From Bog-105 sp965277435 (GTDB lineage Bacteria; Acidobacteriota; Terriglobia; Bryobacterales; Bryobacteraceae): a DNA stretch of 64,000 nt. Location of the stretch: contig OZ255821.1 of assembly GCA_965277435.1 (NCBI GenBank), forward strand, positions 868,001 through 932,000, given 5' to 3'. A program made the translations under genes and the position numbers. Below are positions 1 to 9,244 of the stretch, one piece after another (position 1 is the stretch's first letter; each line of letters opens with the position of its first letter). The notes under the pieces were generated by a model, which did no database searches, was not told the DNA's origin, and saw only the letters and a program-made list of their open reading frames with translations.

Positions 1-597
1 GCTTTGGGCAGCTTCGGAGCGGCCGGAGCGCCGGATGCCGAAGAGCGGCTGAATGGCGGGAAAAGCCGCTAAGTCCGCAAAGCCTTTGTTGTGGTCGCGG
101 AGATATTTATAGAGATCGTAGGAGAAGAGGGAAAATTCTTTGTCCTGGCTGTAGCCGCCCATGTAGCAGCAGCGCGCTTCCCGGCCGACTTTGTATAACT
201 CGTCAGGGTTTGCCACGGCCAGAGACTTAAAAATGACCGCGTAAACCAGGGTGAAGATGGACGTGGTCGCGCCGATGCCTAGCGCCAGCGTGAGAATCGT
301 GGTGATCGTAAAGGCGGGAGAGTTCCGCAAGCGTCGCAGGGCTTGGCGCGTGTCCTGGATCAGGGTTTCCATAAAAGGCAGGCTTCTTTGCTCGCGATAT
401 TTTTCGCGCATGGCTTCGACGGCTCCGAATTTCAATACCGCCTGACGGCGGGCTTCATCGGGCGAGAAACCGGCGCGGAGATTTTCGGTGGTTTGGAGTG
501 CAAGATGCTCTTCGATCTCGGCTCGCATGCGTTCTTCGTTTTGGCGTGTATTGACCCGCGAAGTCAGCCGGTGGAAGAATCGCTTCAAAGCTCTCAT
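1..597 (-). CDS. ADOP-type ABC transporter permease, N-terminal part (cut by window start)
   Basis: The reading frame is open from an ATG at 595-597 to the window edge, giving 199 residues. Residues 1-70 form the charged N-terminal segment typical of acidobacterial duplicated orphan permeases (NEERMRAEIEEHLALQ). A first membrane helix follows at about 97-123 (FTITTILTLALGIGATTSIF), then the start of the extracytoplasmic domain. The family (MacB/FtsX-like, two FtsX domains in about 800-890 residues) is thought to move substrates across, or act within, the inner membrane, but substrates are mostly unknown. The ATG overlaps the TGA of the upstream PadR gene (ATGA), so the two are translationally coupled and PadR probably controls it. 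No ATPase gene is beside it, as expected for orphan permeases. Confidence 0.85.
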   Translation of the reverse strand, partial: MRALKRFFHRLTSRVNTRQNEERMRAEIEEHLALQTTENLRAGFSPDEARRQAVLKFGAVEAMREKYREQRSLPFMETLIQDTRQALRRLRNSPAFTITTILTLALGIGATTSIFTLVYAVIFKSLAVANPDELYKVGREARCCYMGGYSQDKEFSLFSYDLYKYLRDHNKGFADLAAFPAIQPLFGIRRSGRSEAAQS

Positions 598-941
598 TTG
601 AGATCCTCGGCGTTAGCGGCAAAGAAGCGCTCGATGATGGCGGCTGTTTGTTCCCAGCCGCGTGTTTCAGCCTGCAATTGCTTGCGCCCGCTGCGTGTGA
701 GCCGGTAAAAGCGCGCCTTGCGATTATTTTCGGAAGCACCCCAGTCGGAGGCGATAGAACCCTCCTGCTCGAGCTTCAACAGAACAGGATAGAGGGTGCC
801 TTGATTGACTGTGAGAAGATCTCCGCTGATCTGCTCGATACGCCGGGCGATGCCATAGCCGTGGAGTGTTCCGAGCACATCCAGCGTTTTCAGCACCATC
901 AATGCAAGGGTGCCTTGCAGAACGTCCGTTTTCTCTTTCAT
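594..941 (-). CDS. PadR family transcriptional repressor
   Basis: 115 residues. The ATG at 939-941 was chosen because homology begins at MKEKTDVLQGTLALMVLKTL; a longer frame exists upstream but is not PadR-like. The winged-helix domain covers about residues 8-85, with the family landmarks HGYGIARRIEQIS, a TLYPVLLKLEQEG recognition region and a wing containing KARFYRLT. PadR proteins are dimeric repressors that respond to small ligands and usually control an adjacent transporter gene. The stop codon overlaps the start of the downstream ADOP permease (ATGA), a typical acidobacterial PadR/permease pair. An imperfect inverted repeat lies 14 bases ahead of the start and may be its operator. Confidence 0.9.
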   Translation of the reverse strand: MKEKTDVLQGTLALMVLKTLDVLGTLHGYGIARRIEQISGDLLTVNQGTLYPVLLKLEQEGSIASDWGASENNRKARFYRLTRSGRKQLQAETRGWEQTAAIIERFFAANAEDLK

Positions 942-954
942 CTTGCTTATTGGG

Positions 955-991
955 TTTCCTACAGGAAGTATGGCATGTTTCCTGTGGGAAA
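955..991 (-). promoter_or_regulatory. Candidate PadR operator: inverted repeat ahead of the padR-permease pair
   Basis: Arm 955-967 (TTTCCTACAGGAA) and arm 979-991 (TTCCTGTGGGAAA) are reverse complements at 12 of 13 positions, separated by 11 bases. The repeat sits 14-50 bases upstream of the PadR start codon, where an autoregulatory site would be expected. No binding consensus is known for this protein, so the assignment rests on symmetry and position. Confidence 0.45.
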
Positions 992-1144
992 GCAAAAGGG
1001 CATGTGCCCAGGCACGAGCATGAGATTGGCTAACTTGGCGCAGACGATAGGCAGTACAAAGGCGGAAACCATTGTCGGTATTGGCAGCCACTGTTCGTAT
1101 TGCTCGCGCAGTCGGGTGATACCTGCGCCACAGGGGCATAGGAA

Positions 1145-1590
1145 GAGGGTGCGCTGGGGGACACAGCGCGTTCGCTGGGGCTCATCTCCTACTGCGAGCT
1201 TACCCGGAGCGAACCGGGCTGGAGATGTGCGTAGAAGGCAAAAAGGCCATCACCAAGATCTAGAATCACGAGATTGCCCCCGACCGTTGAGTGTTCTGCG
1301 GAATCCCGTCCCTCACCTCAGTGATCACACCTTCTGCCGCGGCATGCACCTTCTGGCCATAACAGAAGTGGCTTTCATTCTTCTTCTCGTCGCCGGAGAA
1401 AGTCTTTCCACTTTTATAGACCATCACCCAATCGATCGCAAAGCGCTGCGCAATCTCGGCATTTCCGTTGAGCGCGGAAATGGTCCTGCGGTGAGAAGAA
1501 GCATTGCTCGGACCCGCCGCCGCAAGCCAGTTAGAGCCGCGCAGTGGAGCCTGGATTTGGTGTGCGCCGCTCCTTCCGGAAAGCGCATTT
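1145..1590 (-). pseudogene. Decayed M23 (LytM-type) metallopeptidase
   Basis: Reading the minus strand gives consecutive M23-family landmarks in different frames: APLRGSNWLAAAGPSN, then SSHRRTISALNGNAEIAQRF followed by AIDWV (around 1428-1490), then YGQKVHAAAEGVITEVRDGI, then after a frameshift GGNLVILDLGDGLFAFYAHL with QPGSLRV (about 1212-1275), and after another shift VGDE. The segment that normally lies between the PEN-like turn and GGN is deleted, and no C-terminal HLHFH motif was found. M23 enzymes are zinc endopeptidases that cut peptidoglycan or act as periplasmic peptidases. With two frame changes, an internal deletion and no recognisable active-site C-terminus, this is a relic. It lies between two PadR/permease units on the same strand. 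Confidence 0.7.
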
Positions 1591-1633
1591 CAATCAGTCG
1601 CCCTACAGGACAATGCCAAAGAGCCGTCAGCCT

Positions 1634-4318
1634 TTATTCCGCGCGCAGAGCATCGATTGGGTCTACCCGCATCGCACGCAGGGTTGGGAAATAACTCGCT
1701 GCGACTGAGGCTACGAGCAAGCCGAGAGAGACCGCAGCGTAGGTCAGCGGATCGAGCGGGTTTACACCGAAGAGAAGCGAAGCGAGGAAACGCGTCAGAG
1801 CGACTGCGCCTGCTAACCCACAAGCCACTCCGATGAGCGCGAGCACGAAGCCATGAGCCACGAACAAGCGCGCCAGCTCTCGACGGCGTGCGCCCAGCGC
1901 CACGCGAATTCCGATCTCGCGCCGGCGCTGGGAGACTGAGTAGGAGATCACGCCATAAATTCCCACTAGTCCGATCAAGAGCGCCATCGCGCCGGCGATC
2001 GCCAGCATGACCAGCGTGAATGAGGTGCGCGCGAGTGATTTGTTGTAAATCTCGTTGAGCGTGCGGACCTTGCCGAGAGGAAGAGCCGCATTCAACGACC
2101 AGACGGCTTGCTGCAGATCCGTCACCAAGCTGCGCGATCCTGCCCGTTTGCTTCGCGCGATATAAGATATCGTGCGAATTGCCAGGAACGGCTTGCCTTG
2201 AAAATTGTCCATTAGCAGCGGATAGTAGGCGGCAGCCGGCGCTTTCTCCTGCACTCCGTCCTCTCGCTCGTCCTGGACGACACCCACGACCTCGCGCCAA
2301 GGATCTTTCGGGTTGGCGGTAATCTGCTTACCGATCGCGAGGCGAGGGTCGCCCCACAACTCGCGAGCGAGATTCTCGGACAACATGGCGACTGGACGGC
2401 GCTGGTAGATATCTGTCCAGGTGAAGTCGTGGCCGGCAATCAGATGGTTGCGCATGCTGGCCAGCAGTCCGGGCGAGACAAACTTCAACCGGCGTAGCGG
2501 CGGCACGGAGTGGTAGGTTTTGTCACGGGCGTACACCTGATCGGAACCAGCCGAGCTCTCTGTCGGAATGACGGTAGTGATTCCAGCGGATGTGACTTCC
2601 GGGATCGCGCGGATTTTTTCGAGGATCCCCTGCTCCAATCGCATCACCGCCTCGGGATCCTTGACGGCTGTTTCCGGTATGGTGATGCGCATAGTCAGGG
2701 CATCTTTCGGATCGAATCCCGGATCAACGCGGCGCAGCATCTGAAATGTCCGAATCATTAAGCCGGAGCCGACTAGCAGCACGAGCGCGAGTGCCACCTG
2801 CAAGACGACCAGCGCGCTGTTGGCTCGATACTGCTGTCTGGTTTGGGTCGATGTCCTGCTGCCACCCCGCAGAACCGGTTTCATTCCGGGACCAGCATAT
2901 TTGATGATCGGAATCATTCCAAACACGACTCCGGTAATCAGCGCGATGGTGAATGTGAACAAAGTTACCGCAGGATCGATTGAGATTTCATGCAACCGCG
3001 GCAGATTTGCCGGAGCTATCGCTACTAGCAATCGAAGTGCACCGTAGGCCAGGCCTAAACCGAAAGCTCCGCCGAGCAGCCCGAGCATGATGCTTTCCGT
3101 TAAAAGCTCGCGGGCAATGTCGCTCCAGGTCGCTCCCAGTGCCGCTCGAATCGATAGTTCATGCTGCCGTCCTTCGGCGCGCACGAGAAGTAGATTTGCC
3201 ACGTTCGCGCAGGCAATGAGCAGAACAACCACGAGCGTTCCCATCAGCACCCATAAAGCGTTTTCGATGTCTCCGACAAGGGCTCGTTTGAGGTAGCGCA
3301 GCTTCGGAGCGAGGCGCACGTCTTCAAAAGTCTTCACCGTCAAACCGGTTTGCGGCGGGAAACTGTGCAGTGCGATCGGAATCATGCGTGCGATGTCCGC
3401 GTTGGCCTGGTCAAGCGTTACGCCCGGCTTGAGCCGCGCGATGCCGAAGTAGCCGAACTGGCCCAAAAACGCCTTGTTGCGGTCCAACTGCATTGGGACC
3501 AGGAACGCCGGATCCTCCTCGAGAAACTGAAAATGCGCGGGCATGACACCAATCACTGTACGTGCGACGCCATCGACGACAATGCGGCGGCCGATCGCAG
3601 AGCGGTGACCACCGAATCGTGAACGCCACCATCCGTGCGTTAGAACCATAGTCGGCGGACTGCCCGGCTTATCATCTTTCTCCGAAAACCAGCGTCCCAG
3701 CTCCGGTTCCACACCGAGCATCGGTAAGATCTCGGCAGTTACGTCGAGACACAGCGCCTCTTCCGGCCGGGAAACTCCGGTAAGAGTCCGAAGCTCAGAG
3801 GTGACCAACCCGATGCTTTGGAACGCCCGTCCTTGTTCGCGGTAGGTGAAATAAAGAAATGGCGACGAAACGACATCGGGGAAATGCACCCCGGGCGCCG
3901 TATGATGCAATTCGATTAACTCATCTGCCTGCCGGTAGGGCAGCGGCTTCAGCAGAATTCCATTGAGGACGCTGAAAATCGCGCTGTTCGCTCCGATAGC
4001 AATCGCTAAGGTAAGCACGCATACTACGGTGAAACCGGGATTGTGCCGCAAACGCCGGACAGCATAGCGCGCCTCGGACACGCGCGCCGAGATGAAGTTC
4101 TCCCATCCGTAGGAGCGCACTTGTTCACGTACGGTCGTCGCATTGCCGAGATGCAGCCGCACAGTGCGCCGAGCCTCATTTGGCGAGACTCCATTGGCCT
4201 CCAAGGCCTCTGCAGCCTGTTCCAGGTAGCTCTCGACCTCGTCAGCAATATCCTGATCGGCGACTCGGCGGTTCGTTAGGGCGCGCAGACCGCGCGAGAG
4301 TTGACGCCAGATAGACAT
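1634..4318 (-). CDS. ADOP-type ABC transporter permease (MacB/FtsX-like)
   Basis: 894 residues, the usual size for an acidobacterial duplicated orphan permease. The N-terminus carries the charged ADOP segment (DQDIADEVESYLEQAAEALE) and then a MacB-like first helix (NPGFTVVCVLTLAIAIGANS, about 91-110) and the motif AIFSVLNGILLKPLPY. A large periplasmic domain is followed by an FtsX helix set around residues 350-430 (CANVANLLLVRAEGRQHELS). The arrangement repeats near the C-terminus, with SVSQRRREIGIRVALGARRR and the terminal MRVDPIDALRAE. There is no ATP-binding domain and no ATPase gene nearby. It starts three bases after the stop of an upstream PadR gene, so PadR probably represses it. The substrate is unknown. 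Confidence 0.92.
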   Translation of the reverse strand: MSIWRQLSRGLRALTNRRVADQDIADEVESYLEQAAEALEANGVSPNEARRTVRLHLGNATTVREQVRSYGWENFISARVSEARYAVRRLRHNPGFTVVCVLTLAIAIGANSAIFSVLNGILLKPLPYRQADELIELHHTAPGVHFPDVVSSPFLYFTYREQGRAFQSIGLVTSELRTLTGVSRPEEALCLDVTAEILPMLGVEPELGRWFSEKDDKPGSPPTMVLTHGWWRSRFGGHRSAIGRRIVVDGVARTVIGVMPAHFQFLEEDPAFLVPMQLDRNKAFLGQFGYFGIARLKPGVTLDQANADIARMIPIALHSFPPQTGLTVKTFEDVRLAPKLRYLKRALVGDIENALWVLMGTLVVVLLIACANVANLLLVRAEGRQHELSIRAALGATWSDIARELLTESIMLGLLGGAFGLGLAYGALRLLVAIAPANLPRLHEISIDPAVTLFTFTIALITGVVFGMIPIIKYAGPGMKPVLRGGSRTSTQTRQQYRANSALVVLQVALALVLLVGSGLMIRTFQMLRRVDPGFDPKDALTMRITIPETAVKDPEAVMRLEQGILEKIRAIPEVTSAGITTVIPTESSAGSDQVYARDKTYHSVPPLRRLKFVSPGLLASMRNHLIAGHDFTWTDIYQRRPVAMLSENLARELWGDPRLAIGKQITANPKDPWREVVGVVQDEREDGVQEKAPAAAYYPLLMDNFQGKPFLAIRTISYIARSKRAGSRSLVTDLQQAVWSLNAALPLGKVRTLNEIYNKSLARTSFTLVMLAIAGAMALLIGLVGIYGVISYSVSQRRREIGIRVALGARRRELARLFVAHGFVLALIGVACGLAGAVALTRFLASLLFGVNPLDPLTYAAVSLGLLVASVAASYFPTLRAMRVDPIDALRAE

Positions 4319-4321
4319 GAC

Positions 4322-4657
4322 CTACGCCTCCGCCTTCAAGAGCCGCGAGATGGCCGACACCCTGCGGGACCAGTCCGCCGTCTCGTTTTCGAGCTGTTTT
4401 TTGCCCGCTCTGGTGAGTTTGTAGACTTTGGCACGGCGCGAATTCTCTGTCACACACCACTCCGCGTCGAGCCATCCGGCGCGCTCCAAGCGCTGCAACG
4501 CGGTGAGCAGCGAGCCAGGATTGACCTTGAAAACCCCCTGCGAGATCTGCTCAATACGGCGTGCGATCCCGAAACCGTGTATAGGTTCAAGGCTTAGCGT
4601 CTTGAGGATCAGCATGTCAAGCGTACCCTGGATTACGTCGGTGTTTGCTTCTTCCAC
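4322..4657 (-). CDS. PadR family transcriptional repressor
   Basis: 111 residues with a GTG start at 4655-4657, preceded by a strong AGGAGGA ribosome site (complement of 4661-4667). The winged-helix domain shows VIQGTLDMLILKTL, HGFGIARRIEQIS, NPGSLLTALQRLERAGW and the wing RAKVYKLTRAGKK. It differs from the first PadR mainly by GSLLTAL in place of GTLYPVL in the recognition helix, so its operator is probably different. It lies immediately upstream of the 894-residue orphan permease, forming the second PadR/permease unit of the window. Confidence 0.92.
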   Translation of the reverse strand: MEEANTDVIQGTLDMLILKTLSLEPIHGFGIARRIEQISQGVFKVNPGSLLTALQRLERAGWLDAEWCVTENSRRAKVYKLTRAGKKQLENETADWSRRVSAISRLLKAEA

Positions 4658-4718
4658 AGATCCTCCTAAGAAGAGATTGCCGTTTCAGAATAGATTCCTT
4701 TGCTATGATTGTCAAGAC

Positions 4719-5914
4719 ATGATCATCAGGGGCACTCTCCGGCTCGTCAGTCCAAACGTTCTTGTCTTAGCCGCTTGTTTGCTAGCCCAGGTCTCGGGTC
4801 AAACCCCTCCAGCAGTGCCGGCTCCCGAGCCTTCCGCCGAAATCAAGAGCTTATTAGAGAAACAGGTTCAAGATCAGCACCTGATCGGCATCGCTGCCAT
4901 CGTCATTAGGTCAAACGCGATAGTTGGTATCGCGGCCGCCGGCGTGAGACACCAGGGCCAGAAACGTCAAGAAGAGAGTACGCCACTCGAATCGACTGAC
5001 CTGGTTCATCTTGGCTCCAACACCAAGGCCATTACGGCGACCATGATCGCCCGGCTCGTCGAAGCCGGCAAATTGTCGTGGACGGCAACCGCGCTGGAAA
5101 CCTTTCCCGAGTTGAGTAAAACGATGAATCCCGCGTTTCGGCACATCACTATCGAACAGCTGCTCTCCCATCACGCGGGAATTCCGCCGTTCGACACGTT
5201 CACGGTAACTTTGCTGAAGAATACGTGGCCTAAGCCGTTGCCTCACCTTAGCGGCACTGAGACGCAGCAGCGCTCCCAGTTCGCTTCATGGGTGCTTAGA
5301 CGGCGACCAGCGATTACGCCGGGGACCAAATGCCTTTATTCGAATGCCGGTGTCGCGATCGCTGCCGCGATGGCGGAACGGAGGACCGGATTAAGGTGGG
5401 AGAACTTGGTCACTTCGTAAGTATTGGAACCGCTGGGAATGCACGCCATTTTCGACTTTCCGCTGTCGGCGGATCGAAACGCGCCTTGGGGCCACGTGGA
5501 ATACAAGAAGCGGTTCATAGCGGTACGGGCGGAGCGGTACAACTGCCGTCCTACATGCTGCCGGCAGGTGGCATGTCGATGACGCTGGGCGACTACGCGC
5601 TATTCCTCCAGATGAATTTGAAAGGACTTCGAGGCGAAGACAGCGCATTTCTTTCTGCCAGGACGATCCAGCGGCTGCACTCTCCGACCATGCACGACCA
5701 TTACGCCTTGGGTTGGGGTACAAGCCAAATAGCCGACGTGCCATCGAGCACTCACAGTGGCAGTGACGGAAGCTTCTACGCCCTTGTGGCCTTGCAGCCA
5801 AGCCGTGACGAAGGCGTCGCGGTCGTTCTCAACTCTAGCGGCGAGCGGAGTTCGGAGGCAGGCCACGCATTGTTGGACACCCTGCTAAAGAAATACGCGG
5901 CAGCTCCGAAATAG
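4719..5914 (+). pseudogene. Class C beta-lactamase-like serine hydrolase, broken by a stop and a frameshift
   Basis: The ATG at 4719 begins a protein with a signal peptide (about residues 1-27), the catalytic SxxK motif (SNTK at 100-103) and a YSN motif (TKCLYSNAGVAIAA), which places it in the serine beta-lactamase/penicillin-binding-like family. The frame ends at an in-frame TAA (5418-5420), although homology continues in the same frame (VLEPLGMHAIFDFPLSADRN). It then shifts frame near 5515-5545 into QLPSYMLPAGGMSMTLGDYA and runs to YAAAPK at 5914. In intact relatives these would be one secreted hydrolase of about 400 residues acting on D-peptides, esters or amides. Two independent lesions argue for a true pseudogene. 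It is divergent from the PadR gene across a 61-base gap. Confidence 0.8.
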
Positions 5915-6042
5915 ACGGATTTACCTGGGTCTGTTAGTTCGTCCTATTGCCTTGCGCACGACCCGTCGCTGCGCTGTGGAAGAGTTTTTCAGCAGCATCC
6001 AGTGTTTGTCAACGAATCGCCCGTGGCTCCGTTATTTAATTT

Positions 6043-7986
6043 GTGGGACGGTTATCCAAGTGCAAAGCGGCAGTGCTGGCGGTTTTGCTTTCTGCCACGC
6101 TGCTCGGGGCCGGCGGACTGAAGATCAAGAAGCTCAAGGCGAAGGCGAATCCGCCGGCTTACGCAAAGTTCAGCCAACCACTGGACAAGTCAGACCAGGT
6201 GAATCACGCTCTCAGCCGGCTGACGTTCGGCGCACGTCCGGGTGATCGGGCGCAAGTGGAACAACTTGGGTTAAAAAAGTGGCTCGACCGCCAGCTTCAT
6301 CCTGAAGAAGTACCCGAAAACCCGATATTGGCGGCGAAGCTGGCGGAACTCCCTTCGATCTCGATGGGCATTCACGATACGTATACCCATTACCCGCCTC
6401 GGCAGTTGATCGTTGCGTATGCACGGGGCCGCGCCCAGCTGCCGGACGATCCTGAATTACGTGATCTCGTCGTCCGTCCGGCGGATCGCTACCTGCAGAA
6501 AAAGGGTGCAAAGGCACAAACGGTCTCGACCCTGGCGACCGACGCAAACGACCATGCCGACCTGGACGTAACGATGAAGATGCAGGATCTGCTATCGCCG
6601 GAGCAGATTCGCATACTGCAGGAGGGAACGCCCGATCAGAAGCGGCAGATTCTCGCGAGTATTCCGGCCAACCGAGGCATGGATTTCGCCTGGGCTCTGC
6701 GACGCGGTGAGCGGCAGCGGCTCTACAATTTCGCTCCCGTCGCGCTGCGCCGCGATTTGATGCTGGCGGTGAACCCGGAGAGTGTGGTGGCGAGCGACTT
6801 GAGTGAAGCGAAGATCCTGCGCGCGGTCTACAGCAACCATCAGCTGGCTGAGCTGCTCGACGATTTCTGGCTGAATCATCTCAACGTGTTCGCGAACAAA
6901 GGCCAGGATCGTTTTATGATCTCTACCTACGAGCGGGAGACCATTCGCCCGCACCTCTTCGGGACGTTTTACGACTTACTCGTCGCTACCGCCAAGAGTC
7001 CGGCGATGCTTTTCTTTCTGGATAACTGGCAGTCGTCGAAGCCGGTTGACCCGGCTCAAGTCAGGCCTGGCCAAAAACGCGGACGCGGGCTGAACGAGAA
7101 CTATGGACGCGAACTGCTGGAACTGCATACGCTCGGCGTGGATGGCGGCTACACGCAAAAAGATGTGATTGAAGTCGCGCGCTGCTTCACTGGATGGACC
7201 ATCGCGCAACCGCGAAAAGGCAGCGGTTTCGAGTACAACGACAAAATGCACGACAAGGGCCAGAAGATCGTTCTCGGCCAGGTGATACCGGCCGGCGGCG
7301 GCATGAACGATGGCCTCGAGGTGCTCAACATCCTGGCGCATTCTCCGGTGACGGCGCACTTCATTTGCCAGAAGCTTGCACAGCGCTTTGTAGCGGACGA
7401 CCCTCCGCCCTCGCTGGTGAACCGCATGGCGCAGAATTTCCTGAAGACGGGAGGCAATCTGCGAGACGTGATGCAGACAATGCTGCTCTCCCCTGAATTC
7501 TGGTCGCGAGGCGCGTACCAGGCGAAGGTGAAGACGCCCTTCGAGATGGTGGCGAGCGCCGTTCGCGCCAGCAATGCGGACGTTAGATCGGCTTTCGTTC
7601 TCTCGAACGAACTGCAGAAACTCGGTGAGCCGCTGTACCGCAAAATCGAGCCGACCGGCTATTCAAGCGCCAATGCCGAATGGGTCAGTTCCGCGGCGCT
7701 ACTCGAAAGAATGAATTTTGCTCTTGCTCTGACACACGATCGCATTCCTGGTGTGAAGGTCGATTCGGGAAGCTGGCAGTTGCAGGCGGGACACGATCCG
7801 ATGGCGCTCGCCCGATCGATCCTCGAGCAAAATCCCAGTCCACAAACACAGGCCGCGATTGAGAAGACCCTGGCGAGCAACCAGATTCAGAACCAATTGA
7901 TGCAGACAGCGCACACTGGCCCTCCGCAGACGCCGGGCCTGGTAGCGGGGCTGACTCTTGGCTCTCCCGAGTTTCAAAGACATTAG
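6043..7986 (+). CDS. DUF1800 family secreted protein
   Basis: 647 residues from a GTG start. A signal peptide (about residues 1-23, LAVLLSATLLGAGG) precedes the family core: HALSRLTFGARPGDRAQVEQ at the N-terminus, LDDFWLNHLNVFANKGQDR in the middle, and the hallmark NENYGRELLELHTLGVDGGY followed by RCFTGWTI. The C-terminal part (KVKTPFEMVASAVRASNADV) is also typical. DUF1800 proteins are of unknown function and are nearly always followed by a DUF1501 gene, as here, with 19 bases between the stop and the next start. The pair is common in Planctomycetota and Acidobacteriota and is presumed to act outside the cytoplasmic membrane. Confidence 0.92.
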   Translation: MGRLSKCKAAVLAVLLSATLLGAGGLKIKKLKAKANPPAYAKFSQPLDKSDQVNHALSRLTFGARPGDRAQVEQLGLKKWLDRQLHPEEVPENPILAAKLAELPSISMGIHDTYTHYPPRQLIVAYARGRAQLPDDPELRDLVVRPADRYLQKKGAKAQTVSTLATDANDHADLDVTMKMQDLLSPEQIRILQEGTPDQKRQILASIPANRGMDFAWALRRGERQRLYNFAPVALRRDLMLAVNPESVVASDLSEAKILRAVYSNHQLAELLDDFWLNHLNVFANKGQDRFMISTYERETIRPHLFGTFYDLLVATAKSPAMLFFLDNWQSSKPVDPAQVRPGQKRGRGLNENYGRELLELHTLGVDGGYTQKDVIEVARCFTGWTIAQPRKGSGFEYNDKMHDKGQKIVLGQVIPAGGGMNDGLEVLNILAHSPVTAHFICQKLAQRFVADDPPPSLVNRMAQNFLKTGGNLRDVMQTMLLSPEFWSRGAYQAKVKTPFEMVASAVRASNADVRSAFVLSNELQKLGEPLYRKIEPTGYSSANAEWVSSAALLERMNFALALTHDRIPGVKVDSGSWQLQAGHDPMALARSILEQNPSPQTQAAIEKTLASNQIQNQLMQTAHTGPPQTPGLVAGLTLGSPEFQRH

Positions 7987-8005
7987 GTATAGAAGGAGTA
8001 AATGG

Positions 8006-9244
8006 ATGCCATCCCGCAGATTATTTCTAAAAAATTCCGCTCTGGCGATGATGGGCGTCGGTTCTGTCCCGACCTGGCTTTCGCGCGCCGTCTATGCGGC
8101 CAATGCGCCGAGCGAGCGCAAGAAAATTTTCATCGCCATTTTTCAACGGGGCGCTGTGGACGGATTGAATGTCGTCGTGCCGCACGGCGAACTTGCTTAC
8201 TACAATTTGCGCCCGAGCATTGCGATCCCTCGCCCGAATGGGACCGAGACGGGTGCGGTCGATCTAGACGGCCACTTCGGTTTGCATCCCTCGCTTCGCT
8301 CGTTGAAGCCGCTGTGGGATGCAAAGCAACTCGCCATTGTGGAAGCGGTGGGTTCACCGGATCCGACACGCTCTCACTTCGACGCACAGGATTACATGGA
8401 GTCGGGCACACCCGGCCTCAAAGTGACGGCCGACGGCTGGCTGAACCGGGCCCTGCTGCGCGAGGGAAATGCTTCGGCTATGCGGGCGGTCAGCTTGAGT
8501 CCCGATCTTCCGCTAACTTTGCGCGGCAAAAAACAGGCGCTCGCCATCGGCAATGTGAACGATTTTCAAATCAAAGACGCCCAGGCGGCGGTCAGTTTTG
8601 AAAACATGTATGGAACGTCGGCCGACCGGGTCTTAAACGGCACGGCTCGCGAAACTTTCGAAGCTGTGAAGATGATGCAATCGATCCAGAAGAATCCATA
8701 TGTGCCTGCAAACGGCTCGCGTTATCCGAACGGCCGCCTGGGGCAGAGCCTGCAGCAAATCGCACGCATCATCAAGGCGGAGGTCGGCTTGGAGGTTGCC
8801 TTTACAGATGTGGGCGGGTGGGATACCCATGTGAACGAAGTGGGTGCGCAGCCGCATCAGGGGCAACTGGCCAACCTGTTAGGCGATTTCGGAAATGCGC
8901 TGGCGGCCTTCTCGCAAGATATGGGTGATCGCATGGCCGACATCACGCTTGTGACGATGTCGGAGTTTGGCAGAACCGTGAAGGAAAACGGGAACCGCGG
9001 CACGGATCATGGCCATGCCAACGCGATGTTCGTTCTAGGAGGCAGCGTGCAAGGCGGCAAAGTCTACGGACAATGGCCCGGTCTCGATCGGGAGCAGCTG
9101 TATGAGGGTCGGGACTTGAACGTAACTACTGACTTCCGTACAGTGCTCGCGGAAATCGTGACGAAACAAATGGGCAATCGCGATCTGCGCTCTGTGTTCC
9201 CGGGCTTTGCAACTAAGACGCCTACCGGGATACTCGTCGCCTAA
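8006..9244 (+). CDS. DUF1501 family protein with Tat signal
   Basis: 412 residues. The ATG at 8006 is preferred over an in-frame start at 7958 because an AGAAGGAG ribosome site lies about 8 bases upstream and because it places a twin-arginine motif (SRRLFLK) at the N-terminus, predicting export of a folded protein. Family landmarks are FQRGAVDGLNVVVPHGE, YNLRPSIAIPRP, SHFDAQDYMESGTPG, GGWDTHVNEVGAQPHQGQL and EFGRTVKENGNRGTDHGHAN, which resemble the metal-binding core of the alkaline phosphatase/sulfatase superfamily. The metal-ligand assignment is inference. The function of the family is unknown; it is the standard partner of the preceding DUF1800 gene. Its end overlaps the convergent propeller gene by four bases. 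Confidence 0.92.
   Translation: MPSRRLFLKNSALAMMGVGSVPTWLSRAVYAANAPSERKKIFIAIFQRGAVDGLNVVVPHGELAYYNLRPSIAIPRPNGTETGAVDLDGHFGLHPSLRSLKPLWDAKQLAIVEAVGSPDPTRSHFDAQDYMESGTPGLKVTADGWLNRALLREGNASAMRAVSLSPDLPLTLRGKKQALAIGNVNDFQIKDAQAAVSFENMYGTSADRVLNGTARETFEAVKMMQSIQKNPYVPANGSRYPNGRLGQSLQQIARIIKAEVGLEVAFTDVGGWDTHVNEVGAQPHQGQLANLLGDFGNALAAFSQDMGDRMADITLVTMSEFGRTVKENGNRGTDHGHANAMFVLGGSVQGGKVYGQWPGLDREQLYEGRDLNVTTDFRTVLAEIVTKQMGNRDLRSVFPGFATKTPTGILVA

Noticed and set aside
648..1694. 348-codon plus-strand frame across padR and the M23 relic
   Set aside because: Spans two unrelated minus-strand genes and has no recognisable domain.
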